DNA from: CAVOAK01 sp965217615
GTDB lineage: Bacteria > Pseudomonadota > Alphaproteobacteria > UBA8366 > CAVOAK01
Reading direction: 5' to 3'
Length of the DNA: 64,000 bases
NCBI GenBank assembly: GCA_965217615.1
Contig: CBDCIT010000026.1
Coordinates: forward strand, 50,194-114,193
Positions within the stretch are counted from its first letter, which is position 1. The number at the start of each line of letters is the position of its first letter. This document shows, in pieces, positions 34,934-43,955 of this stretch. The notes under the pieces are model-generated. The model was given only the letters and a program-made list of their open reading frames with translations, had not been told where the DNA came from and did no database searches. The position numbers were made by a program, and so were the translations under genes.

Positions 34934-35689
34934 ATGGGTGATGCTGCGCATACCATAGGGGAACCGCGTGCGGCGCCGTCGGCGCCGCCGGAAACGCGAA
35001 TCTACGCGATTGGCGACATTCATGGTCACTTGTCGCTGCTGGAGCAAATCCACGAGTTGATCCTTGAGGACGCAGCGCGCATGCCGAAATCGCGAAACGT
35101 CGTTGTCTATCTGGGAGACTATATCGATCGTGGGCCCGATTCGGCTGGTGTCATCGATCGGCTCCTTGCGGAACCGTTGGGCAACTTCGAATGCATCCAT
35201 CTAAAGGGCAACCACGAGGACATGCTTCTTCGATTTCTCACCGACACTTCGGTTGCGCCGGTTTGGTTTCCCAACGGCGGAACAGATACTCTCGAAAGCT
35301 ATGGGGTCGCAGCGCGCAGCTTTGTACATGAGCCGTCTGAACTCGCGGCGATGCAGGAAGCCTTCCAACAGAAGTTACCATCGCCGCACCTCGCCTTCTT
35401 TGAAGGCCTGTCACTATCGCACGTCGAGGGGGACTATGCGTTTGTCCATGCTGGCGTATTGCCGGGAGTGCCGCTAACGCAGCAGCAACCGGAGGACATG
35501 ATGTGGATCAGGGACGAGTTCCTCTACAGTGATGAAGACCATGGCTATGTTGTCGTCCACGGCCGCACGCCCTCGGAATACCCCGAATTTCAGCGCAACC
35601 GCATCAACATAGATACCGGCGCCTTCTATACGGGACGACTCACTACGTTGGTGCTTCACGGTGAAAAGGTGGCGTTCTTGAATACATAA
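34934..35689 (+). CDS. PPP-type metallophosphoesterase (serine/threonine phosphatase-like)
   Basis: 251 residues with the metallophosphoesterase motifs IYAIGDIHGHLSLLEQ, VVYLGDYIDRGPDSAGV, LKGNHEDMLLRF, FVHAGVLPG and VVHGRTP. These coordinate two metal ions. Bacterial members act on phosphoproteins or dinucleoside tetraphosphates. The ATG at 34934 has GGGGAAAG upstream and lies 16 bases after the broken sensor gene, so the two may have shared a transcript. Confidence 0.9.
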   Translation: MGDAAHTIGEPRAAPSAPPETRIYAIGDIHGHLSLLEQIHELILEDAARMPKSRNVVVYLGDYIDRGPDSAGVIDRLLAEPLGNFECIHLKGNHEDMLLRFLTDTSVAPVWFPNGGTDTLESYGVAARSFVHEPSELAAMQEAFQQKLPSPHLAFFEGLSLSHVEGDYAFVHAGVLPGVPLTQQQPEDMMWIRDEFLYSDEDHGYVVVHGRTPSEYPEFQRNRINIDTGAFYTGRLTTLVLHGEKVAFLNT

Positions 35690-35777
35690 CCCACCGCTGC
35701 ATGAATATTTGCGGCCGCCTCCGGGCGCCGGCAGATTGCGTTCGAATTGATGAACAGGCGATACAGGCTAAGACGCT

Positions 35778-37241
35778 ATGAGCGACGCCAGGGAACTCTC
35801 CACGCTGATTGAACAGCTCGTCAACGGCCGGGTGTTGTGCGTCGGTGATTTGATCTTGGATCGCTACGTCGAAGGAAATGTCGATCGGATTTCGCCGGAA
35901 GGGCCGATTCCGGTGTTGGCGGTGGAGCGCGAGACGGCAATGCCAGGGGGCGCAGGCAATGTCGTGCGCAATCTCTGCTCGCTTGGCGCATCGGTCGAGC
36001 TGGTGGCCGCCGTTGGCGATGATTTGGTCGGCGATGAGATTGCAGCGATGCTTAAGAACGAAGCGCTCGCGCAGGCACGCCTAATTCACATCGCCGGACG
36101 AAAGACATCCGTGAAGACCCGTTATCTGGCGGGAAGTCAGCAGTTGTTGCGAGCGGATCACGAAAGTAGCGATCCCCTGAGTGTTGACGATTGCGAGGCC
36201 GTAGTTGCCGCGGCCAAATCGGCGATCGGTGCATGCAATACGATGATACTCTCCGACTACGGCAAGGGAGTGTTGACCGATGATGTGCTCGGCCGTCTCA
36301 TTGCACTCGGCCAAGAAGCCGGCATAGCGATAATTGTCGACCCGAAAGGCGGCGATTACGGCCGTTATCGCGGCGCCAGTATACTTACACCAAACCGTTA
36401 CGAACTCGCCGCGGCCACCGGGCAACCCACCGATGGTGACGAGGCGGTCGTTTCCGCGTGTGAGACGTTAATTTCGCGTTGTGGCGTTGACGGAATACTG
36501 GCGACGCGCGGCGAAGATGGCGCGTCGCTCGTGCATGATGGCACGATTGTCCACCTGTTAGCGCAGCGGCCGCGCGAAGTATTCGACGTATCCGGTGCTG
36601 GCGATACTGTCGTTGCAGCCCTCGCCGCTGGTCTTTCTGCGGGCGCATCGATTGCAGTTGCAGCTGAGTTGGCCACCACGGCTGCAAGCATCGTCGTCGG
36701 CAAGGTCGGTACTGCTGTCGCATGGCCCCCGGAGCTGCACGCGGCTCTCCACGAGAAAGAATTCATGAGCGGCGAAGCGAAGATCGCGACGTTGAGGCTC
36801 GCGTCAGATCGTGTCGCTGCATGGCGCCGGCAGGGACTCAGGGTCGGTTTTACGAACGGGTGTTTCGATTTGTTGCATCCAGGACATATTTCTCTCTTCA
36901 AGCAGGCGCGCGCCGCCTGCGACCGCCTCGTCGTTGCGCTCAATAACGACGACTCAGTAACACGACTAAAGGGCACGGACCGCCCGATACAAACTGAAAC
37001 GAGTCGAGCGGCAGTCCTTGCCTCACTCGCCGCCGTCGATCTCGTGATTGTCTTTGCTGAGGATACGCCGATCGCCTTGATTGAATACCTGCAGCCCGAC
37101 GTTTTGATCAAGGGCGCGGATTATACAATCGACGACGTGGTTGGTGCGCCGGAAGTGCAATCTTGGGGTGGCACGGTATTGCTGGCGGAACTCGCCGAGG
37201 GCTACAGCACGTCCAATGTCATCAGCAAGCTCGCGACGTAG
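35778..37241 (+). CDS. hldE: Bifunctional heptose 7-phosphate kinase / 1-phosphate adenylyltransferase
   Basis: 487 residues. The N-terminal ribokinase-like domain has VDRISPEGPIPVLAVE, PGGAGNVVRNLCSLGA and the catalytic SGAGDTVVAALAAGL. The C-terminal nucleotidyltransferase domain has VGFTNGCFDLLHPGHISLFKQ and ends in the GYSTSNVISKL typical of the family. It makes ADP-heptose for the lipopolysaccharide inner core, so the host is a Gram-negative with heptose-bearing LPS. Confidence 0.95.
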   Translation: MSDARELSTLIEQLVNGRVLCVGDLILDRYVEGNVDRISPEGPIPVLAVERETAMPGGAGNVVRNLCSLGASVELVAAVGDDLVGDEIAAMLKNEALAQARLIHIAGRKTSVKTRYLAGSQQLLRADHESSDPLSVDDCEAVVAAAKSAIGACNTMILSDYGKGVLTDDVLGRLIALGQEAGIAIIVDPKGGDYGRYRGASILTPNRYELAAATGQPTDGDEAVVSACETLISRCGVDGILATRGEDGASLVHDGTIVHLLAQRPREVFDVSGAGDTVVAALAAGLSAGASIAVAAELATTAASIVVGKVGTAVAWPPELHAALHEKEFMSGEAKIATLRLASDRVAAWRRQGLRVGFTNGCFDLLHPGHISLFKQARAACDRLVVALNNDDSVTRLKGTDRPIQTETSRAAVLASLAAVDLVIVFAEDTPIALIEYLQPDVLIKGADYTIDDVVGAPEVQSWGGTVLLAELAEGYSTSNVISKLAT

Positions 37242-37291
37242 ATCTGACAGGACTTCCCGCGTTTGCTCGGCGGCGGCAGCGCCCCGTTGAC

Positions 37292-37774
37292 TTAGCGGCT
37301 CGAGAGGGCCGGATCCGTAAGCTGCGTGAGCCTCGATCCCGCCTTGCGCGCAAATCTTAAGGTCAGGGCCTTGCGGCGTGTGGCATTCATCGTACCCGGC
37401 GTCGCTTCCCGCACGATTGCTGCGTTGTAAGCGTCGGCAACTATCAGGCCATGATCCGGTGGCAGTATGTCGACTGGAAAATCCTCCGGAACGGCGAAAT
37501 AATAGTGATCGCAAAATGGCAAATACTCCCGCCATTTCCGGTCCGAGCGGAAATCTGCGACCGATGTTTTAATTTCGACGATCGTAAAGAGTCCCTTGCG
37601 GTCTAGCGCGATGACATCGACTCTCCGCGCGCTCTTGAGTGTGAACTCCGACAGGCATGCGCACCCCAACTGCGTCATCGCCCGGGTAACACCGCGGGCG
37701 AGCTGGATACTCAAGCGGCTCTCCAACTCATCGTCGGCTGCCATCGCCGGCCCAGATTTCGTTTCGGCTGCCAT
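37292..37774 (-). CDS. mmcB: MmcB-like DNA repair protein
   Basis: About 160 residues with a PD-(D/E)xK nuclease-like core: RRVDVIALDRKGLFTIVEIKTSVADFRSD followed by KWREYLPFCDHYYFAVPEDFP. This pattern matches the alphaproteobacterial MmcB family, linked to mitomycin C damage repair. It is convergent with hldE. The ATG at 37774 is preferred over the GTG two codons earlier. Confidence 0.85.
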   Translation of the reverse strand: MAAETKSGPAMAADDELESRLSIQLARGVTRAMTQLGCACLSEFTLKSARRVDVIALDRKGLFTIVEIKTSVADFRSDRKWREYLPFCDHYYFAVPEDFPVDILPPDHGLIVADAYNAAIVREATPGTMNATRRKALTLRFARKAGSRLTQLTDPALSSR

Positions 37775-37986
37775 CTCCACACTCTAGCACGAACAAAACG
37801 AGCACAAAAGTTCAGGGGTGATGTCGTCGGCATAGTGCGGACTGCCGAGATAGGAAGGCGTGACTAAGCGAACCAGAGCCCTCCAGTGCAGCAAGCTGGC
37901 TGTTGGCGCCCTGCCAACAAACAATTGCAGTACACGCATTTGGGCCTTTTAATCGCGTCCGAAGCCGACGTGTGGTCCCGAAACAA

Positions 37987-38475
37987 ATGAAAAAGATTGT
38001 CGACTGGCGTGAGTTGAAAATATTGGTGCTCGATGTCGATGTGGCACGGGCGCGCGATACACGTGAGATACTCCGCGACTACGGCGTTCGCGCTGTCTAT
38101 CGGGCAGATGGTGCTGAGGACGCCTTGGGGACGCTAAGAGCTTCAGATATTAGCGCTGTCGTCCTCGATATACTGCTTGACGATGAAGAGGCAATTGCAT
38201 TCATGAAAGGTCTTCGCGACCCGCTACGAAGCCCGAGCGTTGGATTGCCTGTTGTGCTTATCACATCGTCGCCGACCGCTGAGGACCTGCAGCAGGCGGT
38301 CCGGATGGGCATCGACCATTTTGTTGGCCGGCCATATCCCGCGAAGCGCTTGATGGATACAGTCGAATCGGTTGTGGGCCAGCTCGTAACGCAAAATCGC
38401 ACGCAGGACTATGCCGGTCCGGATCGTCGGCGCTTGCCCAACCGCGAATACGCGGGTCCGGAGCGCCGCAGCTAG
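37987..38475 (+). CDS. Single-domain response regulator with GPDRRR/GPERRS tail
   Basis: 162 residues. The receiver domain begins ELKILVLDVDVARARDT, has the likely phospho-Asp in AVVLDILLDD, and VVLITSSP at the beta-4 strand. The usual Lys-Pro near the end reads Gly-Arg-Pro (FVGRPYPAKRL), so the conserved Lys seems replaced. A short basic tail has two GP(D/E)RR repeats. There is no output domain and no kinase gene next to it. Confidence 0.82.
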   Translation: MKKIVDWRELKILVLDVDVARARDTREILRDYGVRAVYRADGAEDALGTLRASDISAVVLDILLDDEEAIAFMKGLRDPLRSPSVGLPVVLITSSPTAEDLQQAVRMGIDHFVGRPYPAKRLMDTVESVVGQLVTQNRTQDYAGPDRRRLPNREYAGPERRS

Positions 38476-38635
38476 GCCCTGTCAAAGCCATTCGTTTTTT
38501 GCTGAAGCCGCTGCACTGGGCGTACTTCGGCGACAATGCCGGTTGAAGAGAATGCGGAATACCTTATTCTCCGTTCGCTGCGCGCTGGTATATTTTTAGG
38601 TAATTCAAACACGCAGATCAGGAGTAAGGTAATCC

Positions 38636-39142
38636 ATGAGTTACACGCTTGACGACCTCTGTGCCGATACGCGCCAAAGCCTGAAGTTGAAACCAGGTCG
38701 CGAGGGCCGCGAGGAAGTACGGCAACATCTGGAAAAACTCCTTAGCGACAAAGATTTTTTGGCCGAACATTGTGGACCCGACGCGAAGGTCGGGAAGTTC
38801 CGCCTCTATTCAGACCCCGAGCTCGGATTCACGATAATCTCCTTCCTTAGTACAACAGGGCGCGTCGAATCTCCGCCGCATGATCATGGAGATTCCTGGG
38901 CGATTTATGGACAGGCGACGCTACAAACTAGGATGCGGGACTGGGAGCTTGGCAATACGAATTCCGACGATGCTCCAGCAGAGCTGCGAGCGAGCAAGGA
39001 GTATTTTCTCCAACCGGGTCAGGCTCACCTTTATGATATTGGTGACGTTCATTCGATCCATCCGGCCGATAACTGTCACTATGTCCGCATCGCAGGGTCG
39101 CCGGAAGATGCATTTAATCCACTCGGACCGGCACCTGACTGA
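38636..39142 (+). CDS. Thiol dioxygenase-like cupin (cysteine dioxygenase superfamily)
   Basis: 168 residues. The cupin iron ligands are visible as His-x-His in SPPHDHGDSWAIYGQATL and a third His in IGDVHSIHPADN. Members oxidise small thiols such as cysteine or 3-mercaptopropionate to sulfinates. It stands 108 bases before a paralogue fused to rhodanese domains and shares with it the N-terminal LCADTRQSL and EGREEVRQHLEKLLSD pattern. The substrate is not known. Confidence 0.78.
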   Translation: MSYTLDDLCADTRQSLKLKPGREGREEVRQHLEKLLSDKDFLAEHCGPDAKVGKFRLYSDPELGFTIISFLSTTGRVESPPHDHGDSWAIYGQATLQTRMRDWELGNTNSDDAPAELRASKEYFLQPGQAHLYDIGDVHSIHPADNCHYVRIAGSPEDAFNPLGPAPD

Positions 39143-39250
39143 CCACCGGCGAACAAGTACAAATGACAGTTGCGGCTTCTATGTCAGCCGATCACATAAG
39201 CTCATAACAATGTCTGAACGTCGGAGGAAGACGCGATACGTAGGGAGAGC

Positions 39251-40554
39251 ATGGCCTATTCACTTGAGGAATTTAGCGCCGATACGCGCCGGAGCCTAAC
39301 GTCCAATCCCGAACGTGAGGGACGCGAGGAGGTCCGCCTTCATCTCGAGAGACTTCTCTCCGATGATGAGTTTGTCACTGGTGTACCGGCCCCGAGGCGA
39401 AACCAGAAAAGGAGGTCATTTATTCGGATCCCGAACTCGGGTTCACCATTCTGGTCTATAACAGCCGCGCTGGTCGCGCAGAGTCGGCTCCCCACGATCA
39501 CGCAGAGTCTTGGGCGATTTACGGCCAGGCGAAGTTTTATTCGGACATGCGCGACTTTGAAAAGCTCGATCCATCACTGGACGGATTGAAGGCTGACGTT
39601 CCCGCGACCAGAGAGTATCGTCTCCAACCGGGCCAGGCGAAACTTTGCAATCCCGGCGAGATCCACTCGGTCCACCCCTCCGACCATTGCTGCTATGTTC
39701 GAGTTGCCGGCACGCCGGCGGACTCCTATCGCCCAATTGGGCGCAAGAAGGAGTTGCTTTGGACGCCAGCGGAGCTATCCGAACGGCTTTTGGACACCGA
39801 CTTGCGCATCATTGATTGCCGTCCGGGCGAACGCTACGCGATGGGCCATATTCCCGAAGCCCGCCACTTCGACATCTACGCGATCAATTGTGATGACACC
39901 GATGAGGCGCCGCTCAATTCGTTCGTGCGCATGTGGGCGTTCCTCTTGGGAAACCGGGGTGTCAGTTTCGATAGCACGGTCCTGTTCTACGATGACATTA
40001 CGGGGAGCACCGCGGCCCGCGGCTTCTGGTTTCTCGAGTATCTCGGTCATCCCGACGTGCATGTCATAGATGGCGGGTTTTCGGCCTGGGCGAGGGACGA
40101 TTTCCCGATCACGCGCGACGCCGAACCTAGCACGGCGGTTCCATTCGAGTACGCGGCTGAGCGTGAGCGTTTGGCGACCTATCATGACGTTCTCGAGGCG
40201 ATCGACAGGTCGGATGCGGTCATCCTCGATACGCGAGGCGACGGCGAACGGCTTGGCAAGGAGCAGCGCGCTGCGCGCCTTGGCGCTATTCCAAGCGCGG
40301 TGCATCTGGATTGGCGCCATCATCTGACCGAGGACGGTGCAATGAGGCCGGAGGCCGAACTGCGCGCGCAGTTCGAAGCTATTGGAATAACGCCCGAGAA
40401 GGAGATCATCCCCTATTGCCAAACCGGCTACCGGTCTGCGCACGCCTATATGGCGCTTCGCCTTCTCGGCTATCCGCGTGTCCGAAATTATCTCGGCTCG
40501 TGGAAGGAATGGGGCAATCGGGAGTCGTTGCCAATCGTCGTGCCCGAGCGCTAA
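39251..40554 (+). pseudogene. Thiol dioxygenase - tandem rhodanese fusion, frameshifted
   Basis: The first 43 codons (MAYSLEEFSADTRRSL to SDDEFVT) match the upstream paralogue. Near 39381 the frame shifts by one base and continues WCTGPEAKPEKEVIYSDPELGF, APHDHAESWAIYG, and GEIHSVHPSDH (cupin ligands). After about residue 165 there are two rhodanese domains. The first lacks the active Cys (FYDDITGSTAARG); the second has it in PYCQTGYRSAHAY. The later frame is open for over 380 codons, so the shift is either recent or a sequencing error. Confidence 0.8.
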
Positions 40555-40717
40555 GCGGGGCCACAGGCGGCATAAAGAACCAGTTATCGAGAATGATCTC
40601 TGCCGCTCATGGCGGCGAGCCGTTGCTATATGCCGTCGCCCTGGGCGCGGTCCCGGTATAGGGTCCAGCGACACCAACCTGAGACGGATCATCCCGTTGT
40701 CGCAGCAATCTCCGGAC

Positions 40718-41590
40718 ATGGCGCCCGTTCTCGACCGCAACTTTCGCGGCATGGCGTTTTCACTCGCCTCGACCGTTGGGTTTTCTATCGCCCATGGTCT
40801 AGTACGGCCAATCTCGGCCGACATCCATGCCTTCGAGATTGTCTTCTTCCGCTCGGTCTTCGGTTTCTTGACCGTGGCACCCTGGTTTCTGCGCCATGGC
40901 TTCGCTCCACTCAAGACGCAACGCCTTGGTTTGCATGTCTTGCGGGTCGCCATCGGCGTCACCTCCTCGCTGTTGTTCTACTGGGCGTTGGCGACGGCAC
41001 CGCTTGCCAAGGTTACCGCGCTTAGTTTTCTCGGATCCATATTCGGCGTTCTGTACGCCGGCCTGTTTCTGGGCGAGGTTGTGTCCATGAAGCGTTGGGT
41101 AGCGATTTTCGCCGGATTTGCGGGCACGTTGGTCATTCTTCGGCCCGGCGTCGCCGAGATTGAGTTCGGCTCGATACTCGCTCTTGTGGCCGCCGCCATT
41201 TGGGCGCTGGCGATGGCGTTGGTGAAAGTTCTGAGCCGCACGGAAACGAGCGTCACAATCACCAGCTATACAGTGCTGATGTTTGCTCCCGTTGCGCTCG
41301 TGGCCTCGCTATTCGTCTGGCAGTGGCCGAGCTGGTCGCTCCTCGGCTGGCTGGCGTTGATGGGAATCGCCGCCACCAGCAGCCACCTTCTTTTCACACA
41401 AGCGCTTAGGGAGGCAGACGTAAACGTCGTCCTGCCCTTTGACTTCTTGCGGCTCATCTGGATCGCCCTGATCGGCTTTTTCTTTTTCGCCGAGGTGCCC
41501 TCGCTGTTCACCTGGATAGGCGGCGCGGTGATCCTGCTTAGCGTCATGCAGATCGCTTACGATGAACGCAAATCCCGCCAACATGTCTGA
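40718..41590 (+). CDS. EamA-family (DMT) inner-membrane transporter
   Basis: About 290 residues with ten hydrophobic segments in two EamA repeats (FSLASTVGFSIAHGLVRP; ILALVAAAIWALAMALVKVL). The family exports metabolites such as amino acids or thiols. It follows the rhodanese fusion by about 160 bases and overlaps the next EamA gene by 29 bases, so the two may be translated together and might form a heteromer. Confidence 0.87.
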   Translation: MAPVLDRNFRGMAFSLASTVGFSIAHGLVRPISADIHAFEIVFFRSVFGFLTVAPWFLRHGFAPLKTQRLGLHVLRVAIGVTSSLLFYWALATAPLAKVTALSFLGSIFGVLYAGLFLGEVVSMKRWVAIFAGFAGTLVILRPGVAEIEFGSILALVAAAIWALAMALVKVLSRTETSVTITSYTVLMFAPVALVASLFVWQWPSWSLLGWLALMGIAATSSHLLFTQALREADVNVVLPFDFLRLIWIALIGFFFFAEVPSLFTWIGGAVILLSVMQIAYDERKSRQHV

Positions 41591-42512
41591 TCACACCAAC
41601 CGCTCCGAGAGATACCGATCGGAGGTAACGCTTGGCGTTTGGCTGGTCGTGGCATCGGCCGTCTGTTTCTCCATGGCGCCGATCGGGGCGAAGCTTGCCT
41701 ATGCCGGGGGCAGTGAGCCGGTGACCCTGATCGGCCTCCGCTTTAGCCTTAACGTTGCGGCCGTGCTGGCGTTGGTCGTGCTGGGGCGGCACTCGTTCGC
41801 CCTGCCCGCACGGGCGCTAGGCATCTCGTTGTTGCTCGGCGTGCTGCTGGCCGCGGAAGGCGTCTCCTATCTCGCCGCAGTCCAGTTCATCCCGGTAAGT
41901 CTCGCGGTCGTAATCGTCTTCACGTTTCCCCTGCAAGTCGGTCTGATATCGGCGCTGATTGGCCATGAGCGCCTCAATCTGGCACGGGGAGGGGCGTTGG
42001 TGACCGCCTTCCTGGGCGTCGTCCTCGCTGTCGGCGTTGTAGTCGACTCGGTGGATTGGCGCGGCGTTCTGCTGGCCGCCGCCACTGGCACCGGCATCGC
42101 CGTCACAGCGGTCGCCACGAGCCGTCTGATGCGCGATCACGATGCGGTCACGCTCACCTTCTACATGATAATGGGCGCGGCCGTCAGCTCGATGCTGGCG
42201 GTCCTCCTGTGGCGCGGTTTCGTGTGGCCCGTAACCACAACCGGCTGGATTGGGGGCGCCCTCACGGTCGTCACCTTTGCCGCGGCCATAACGCTTTATT
42301 TCTTGGGTCTCGCCCGGATCGGCGCGGTGCGCGCCTCGATTCTCGGCAATCTGGAACCGGTCGTCACGATCTTTGCGGCGGTCGTTATCCTCGCCGAGCG
42401 CCCGACCCTCGTTCAACTCCTGGGCACGGCGATGATCCTCGGCGCGATCTTATTCCTCCACTTCCACGAGGCGCGCGCGCGGATCGAGGTCCCGGTCGCA
42501 CCAGGCCGTTAG
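41562..42512 (+). CDS. EamA-family (DMT) inner-membrane transporter, second
   Basis: 316 residues, ten membrane segments, two EamA repeats (GVWLVVASAVCFSMAPIGAKLAYAG start; the second ends ILGNLEPVVTIFAAVVILAERP). Start overlaps the first transporter gene. Possible joint role with the upstream sulfur enzymes is only suggested by position. Confidence 0.87.
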   Translation: MNANPANMSDHTNRSERYRSEVTLGVWLVVASAVCFSMAPIGAKLAYAGGSEPVTLIGLRFSLNVAAVLALVVLGRHSFALPARALGISLLLGVLLAAEGVSYLAAVQFIPVSLAVVIVFTFPLQVGLISALIGHERLNLARGGALVTAFLGVVLAVGVVVDSVDWRGVLLAAATGTGIAVTAVATSRLMRDHDAVTLTFYMIMGAAVSSMLAVLLWRGFVWPVTTTGWIGGALTVVTFAAAITLYFLGLARIGAVRASILGNLEPVVTIFAAVVILAERPTLVQLLGTAMILGAILFLHFHEARARIEVPVAPGR

Positions 42513-42569
42513 CGAAAATGGGATCGGAGGGTACCGGCGAAACCTGTCGCGCCATGACGCCGGAGGTCG

Positions 42570-42998
42570 TCACTTGCGATAGCGCTCTGGCGGCTGTGGG
42601 TTGTTTGCGGGATTAGTATCGTGTTTGGACAATCGGGCGACCAACTTGCTGGCGACCAGGTCTTGCAGCTCGGCCTCGAGCGCGTCCGCCTTCTCTTTGG
42701 CATAGACCTCATCGCCGTCGACGTAGATCGTGAATGACTTGATGTATTTTGCCTTCTTGACGGGATCTTCGATCGTCGCTTTGGTCCATTCATAAAGCGG
42801 ATATTTTTCCGTGCCATTCGCCAATGCTTCGGCGACATAATCGCCGAAGGCGTCATACTGGCACTTCAGTTTCGCGTTGTGTTTGCCCAGGACGTCGGCT
42901 AGCGGCTTGATCTCTGGATTGCCGGGATCGCCCCGCGCCACTTCCGCAATCTCATCATCCAGGTAAATTCGAACCTGGAACTCCCATCCATCGCTCAT
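42570..42998 (-). CDS. Conserved-looking hypothetical protein
   Basis: 142 residues, acidic, soluble. The opening MSDGWEFQVRIYLDDEIAEVAR and a long charged helix (AKEKADALEAELQDLVASKL) can be seen. No signal peptide or membrane helix, and no family is recognised. It converges on the second EamA gene. Confidence 0.62.
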   Translation of the reverse strand: MSDGWEFQVRIYLDDEIAEVARGDPGNPEIKPLADVLGKHNAKLKCQYDAFGDYVAEALANGTEKYPLYEWTKATIEDPVKKAKYIKSFTIYVDGDEVYAKEKADALEAELQDLVASKLVARLSKHDTNPANNPQPPERYRK

Positions 42999-43156
42999 GG
43001 TTCGCCACCCGGATCTGTTATATCGCTTCCGTTCGGCCGCCCTGCGAAAGCCAAATGGGAGAGGTGACCAACAAGGGCCACCAGCGGTCGAACCGGCCGC
43101 CAATTCACGGCCCCTCATATACAGAAGCGGAAGTTTCATTCGGCCAATTTTGACAG

Positions 43157-43544
43157 CTAAAAACTGCGGAAAATGCCTTGGCAAATGATCATGATGACCA
43201 ACGCAACGATCCAAAAACCGGCTTCCACGTTTCGAGCGTAATTAGACTTTTTACTAAACATCCCGCCTGAATATGCGAGTGCGGTAAATGCCAGAGTGCC
43301 AAGGATCACCGTAAGCAGTACATTTGAAACGGCTGTTACGCCAACAAACCAGAAGCAAGCCAATGACCTGAAAGACCATGGCGCCGACGGGCATCTCACT
43401 GGCTGCACCCAATTCCACGCCGACGCCTTCAGCCCACTTCACGCCAAACAATTTTGGTGAAAACCAAAGCCAACCAACCAAAAATGAGACAACAGCGCCA
43501 ACGACGACACCAAGCCAGCTAACACCTGTAGTCAATTCGCCCAT
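43157..43544 (-). pseudogene. DUF1761-type small membrane protein, frameshifted
   Basis: The first half (TTGVSWLGVVVGAVVSFLVGWLWFSP) and the second half (LACFWFVGVTAVSNVLLTVILG, then FWIVALVIMIICQGIFRSF) are in different frames, joined near 43345. Together they give a four-helix protein of DUF1761 size (about 130 residues). One-base loss or a sequencing error explains it. Confidence 0.65.
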
Positions 43545-43582
43545 TACTCTATCTCCCAGACGATCAGTTTGCGCTTCTTGCG

Positions 43583-43897
43583 CTACATTTCCATATCCAT
43601 GACTTCCGCGACCTCGATAGTGCCGTGATCAAGATGCGGACAACCTTTCGCCATTTCACAGGCGGCATCCATGCTGTCTGCCTGAACGATTGAGTACCCC
43701 GACAAGGGATTTGCGCCACCATTATCGGCGACGCCAGATGAGCTGACAGTGTTGGATTTGCCGACGGGGTTACCTCGATTAATGTACGCTGACGCAATGC
43801 CCGCTGACCAAGCGCGCCACCTTTCCATAAACTTGGCGCCCTCTTCGGGACTTTCCGGCATTTTCCCACCATGATAGGCAAAGATGTACTCGGGCAT
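43583..43897 (-). CDS. YciI-family protein
   Basis: 104 residues with the YciI-like dimeric alpha/beta-barrel pattern: MPEYIFAYHGGKMPESPEEG, a middle GNPVGKSNTVSSSG, and GYSIVQADSMDAACEMAKGCPHLDHGTIEVAEV. The family includes small enzymes and DGPF-type proteins of unclear role. It is next to the DUF1761 gene on the same strand. Confidence 0.83.
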   Translation of the reverse strand: MPEYIFAYHGGKMPESPEEGAKFMERWRAWSAGIASAYINRGNPVGKSNTVSSSGVADNGGANPLSGYSIVQADSMDAACEMAKGCPHLDHGTIEVAEVMDMEM

Positions 43898-43955
43898 GAT
43901 CTTTCCTCCAGGTTATTGGTTTCTGTCTACGAGCCTGTTTGGATTTCCGCCTTAG

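Noticed and set aside
37902..37918. Short hairpin GTTGGC/GCCAAC ahead of the response regulator
   Set aside because: Only six base pairs, no T-run, and no clear link to a gene; likely chance.
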